Shown here: positions 13,546-14,272 of the stretch, piece after piece
Numbering within the stretch: the stretch's first letter is position 1
How the letters are laid out: the number at the start of each line of letters is the position of its first letter
NCBI GenBank assembly: GCA_035513275.1
Contig: DATKCJ010000258.1
Coordinates: 1 to 14,272 of the forward strand
Source of the DNA: DATKCJ01 sp035513275
Lineage (GTDB): Bacteria; Verrucomicrobiota; Verrucomicrobiia; Opitutales; Opitutaceae
DNA length: 14,272 nucleotides
Reading direction: 5' to 3'
The notes under the pieces: generated by a model
Seen by the model: only the letters and a program-made list of their open reading frames with translations
The model's database searches: none
Told to the model about the DNA's origin: nothing
Position numbers and translations under genes: made by a program

Positions 13546-14272
13546 TCAGGGTTTGGGATGTTGGGACACGTCGTAGGTGCGTGCGAGCCAATCAATCGGC
13601 ACGGGCACGATGCAAATGTTCATCGATCGTCCGTCCTCGGAGAGCATCGCAGACTGGATCTGGATGCGCGTTCCGTCGGGATGAAACGTCGGATGCACGT
13701 GATCCTGCGCGGTTGTCTTGTGACCGGCGGAGAGCAGGCGCATCTCGTTTGTGCGGCGATCGATCAACCAGAGGTTGCGCGCGAAGTCGTCGCCCGTCGC
13801 CCACCGCCCATCGGGCGACGCGTGCACATGCCAAAGGCCGCTACCGGTCTTGGTCTGACCGGCGATGTAGATCTCATTGGTGCGCACGTTCACGATGCCG
13901 AGCCCTGTCGGACGCAGCCGCGAGCCCGCCTTGCCCCATTCGTCGTCCACGCCGACATCACGGTGCCCGAGGATTGCGATCGCGACCTCGTCGCGTCCCG
14001 TGACGGCTTCGTGCGTGACCCAGTCGAATTCGTTTTCGGGAAACAGCGGCCGCAGTCCGGTGCCGTCGGCCTTCACCGTCCACGTGCGCTGCGGCGCCTT
14101 TCCGCCGGTCTCCCAGCAGAACACAATTTCGCCGGGCACCCAGGTGTTCGACTGGATGTGGCCGACTTGGAACGGCACCGCGACAACAGGCGTCACTTCG
14201 CCAGTTTTCAATTCCATCTTCGCCACACCTGTCGGACCCGCGCCCATGTTGCGCGGGCCGAAGTTCGACTCG
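13546..14272 (-). CDS. PL22-like oligogalacturonate-lyase-type beta-propeller (start outside window)
   Basis: The last 241 residues are visible; the frame is open through the right edge, where it reads ESNFGPRNMGAGPTGVA. Blade-like repeats (VKADGTGLRPLFP, HASPDGRWATGDD, HPTFHPDGTRI) fit the seven-bladed propeller of oligogalacturonate lyases, which are about 390 residues long. Candidate metal ligands are the first histidine of WHVHASPDG and both histidines of QDHVHP. In characterised Ogl proteins the glutamine is three residues before the first of these last two histidines; here it is two before, so that ligand is uncertain. The protein may cleave unsaturated digalacturonate or a related uronide; a non-catalytic propeller of the TolB type is the main alternative. 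It is the most upstream visible gene of the minus-strand operon. Confidence 0.68.
   Translation of the reverse strand, partial: ESNFGPRNMGAGPTGVAKMELKTGEVTPVVAVPFQVGHIQSNTWVPGEIVFCWETGGKAPQRTWTVKADGTGLRPLFPENEFDWVTHEAVTGRDEVAIAILGHRDVGVDDEWGKAGSRLRPTGLGIVNVRTNEIYIAGQTKTGSGLWHVHASPDGRWATGDDFARNLWLIDRRTNEMRLLSAGHKTTAQDHVHPTFHPDGTRIQIQSAMLSEDGRSMNICIVPVPIDWLARTYDVSQHPKP

Noticed and set aside
13515..13595. Earlier GH97 start at 13595
   Set aside because: It would overlap the end of the PL22-like gene and place 27 non-family residues before a good signal peptide at 13514.

Overview
This window looks like part of a carbohydrate-use region from a high-GC, Gram-negative bacterium. An Opitutaceae-type member of Verrucomicrobiota is my best guess. 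That guess rests on the mix of glycoside hydrolases with a LacI regulator, the near absence of Shine-Dalgarno sequences, REP elements with a GTAGG head, and a short segment in one protein that resembles the N-terminal signature of Opitutaceae TonB-dependent receptors. No rRNA, tRNA or CRISPR array was seen, and no taxonomic search was possible.

Left edge (1-1272): the C-terminal end of an IS110-family transposase is followed by non-coding DNA rich in foldbacks. Next comes a decayed minus-strand remnant of a GH74 xyloglucanase, with a frameshift and a very large internal deletion. A promoter and operator region precedes the first intact gene.

Xyloglucan-oligosaccharide module (1194-6366): a GH31 alpha-xylosidase (YicI/XylS type, all key residues present) is followed by a LacI-family regulator on the plus strand. 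A GPH-family (MelB-like) sugar:cation symporter converges on them from the minus strand. An 18-bp LacI-type palindrome in front of the alpha-xylosidase recurs with 15 of 18 identical positions at the symporter start codon. The simplest reading is one local regulon: the symporter imports an alpha-xyloside such as isoprimeverose, the cytoplasmic enzyme cleaves it, and the LacI protein controls both promoters and its own gene. The GH74 remnant once lay divergently across the same operator, so it was probably the extracellular depolymerase of this system.

Middle (6500-8602): a secreted MuiA-like protein (DUF4140 plus DUF4139 with a central coiled coil) carries an unusual inserted segment that looks like a TonB-receptor N-terminal motif. 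Upstream of it is a 420-bp gap holding a foldback and a cluster of four REP-like units, two of them arranged as an inverted pair.

Right operon (8603-14272, all minus strand, tightly spaced): a PL22-like oligogalacturonate-lyase-type beta-propeller (cut by the window edge), a secreted GH97 with retaining-type catalytic residues, a secreted SGNH esterase resembling rhamnogalacturonan acetylesterases, and a secreted GH39 enzyme. The esterase and GH39 genes overlap by ATGA. Together they suggest breakdown of an acetylated, galactose- or arabinose-decorated pectic or hemicellulosic polymer, but the exact substrate cannot be read from sequence alone.
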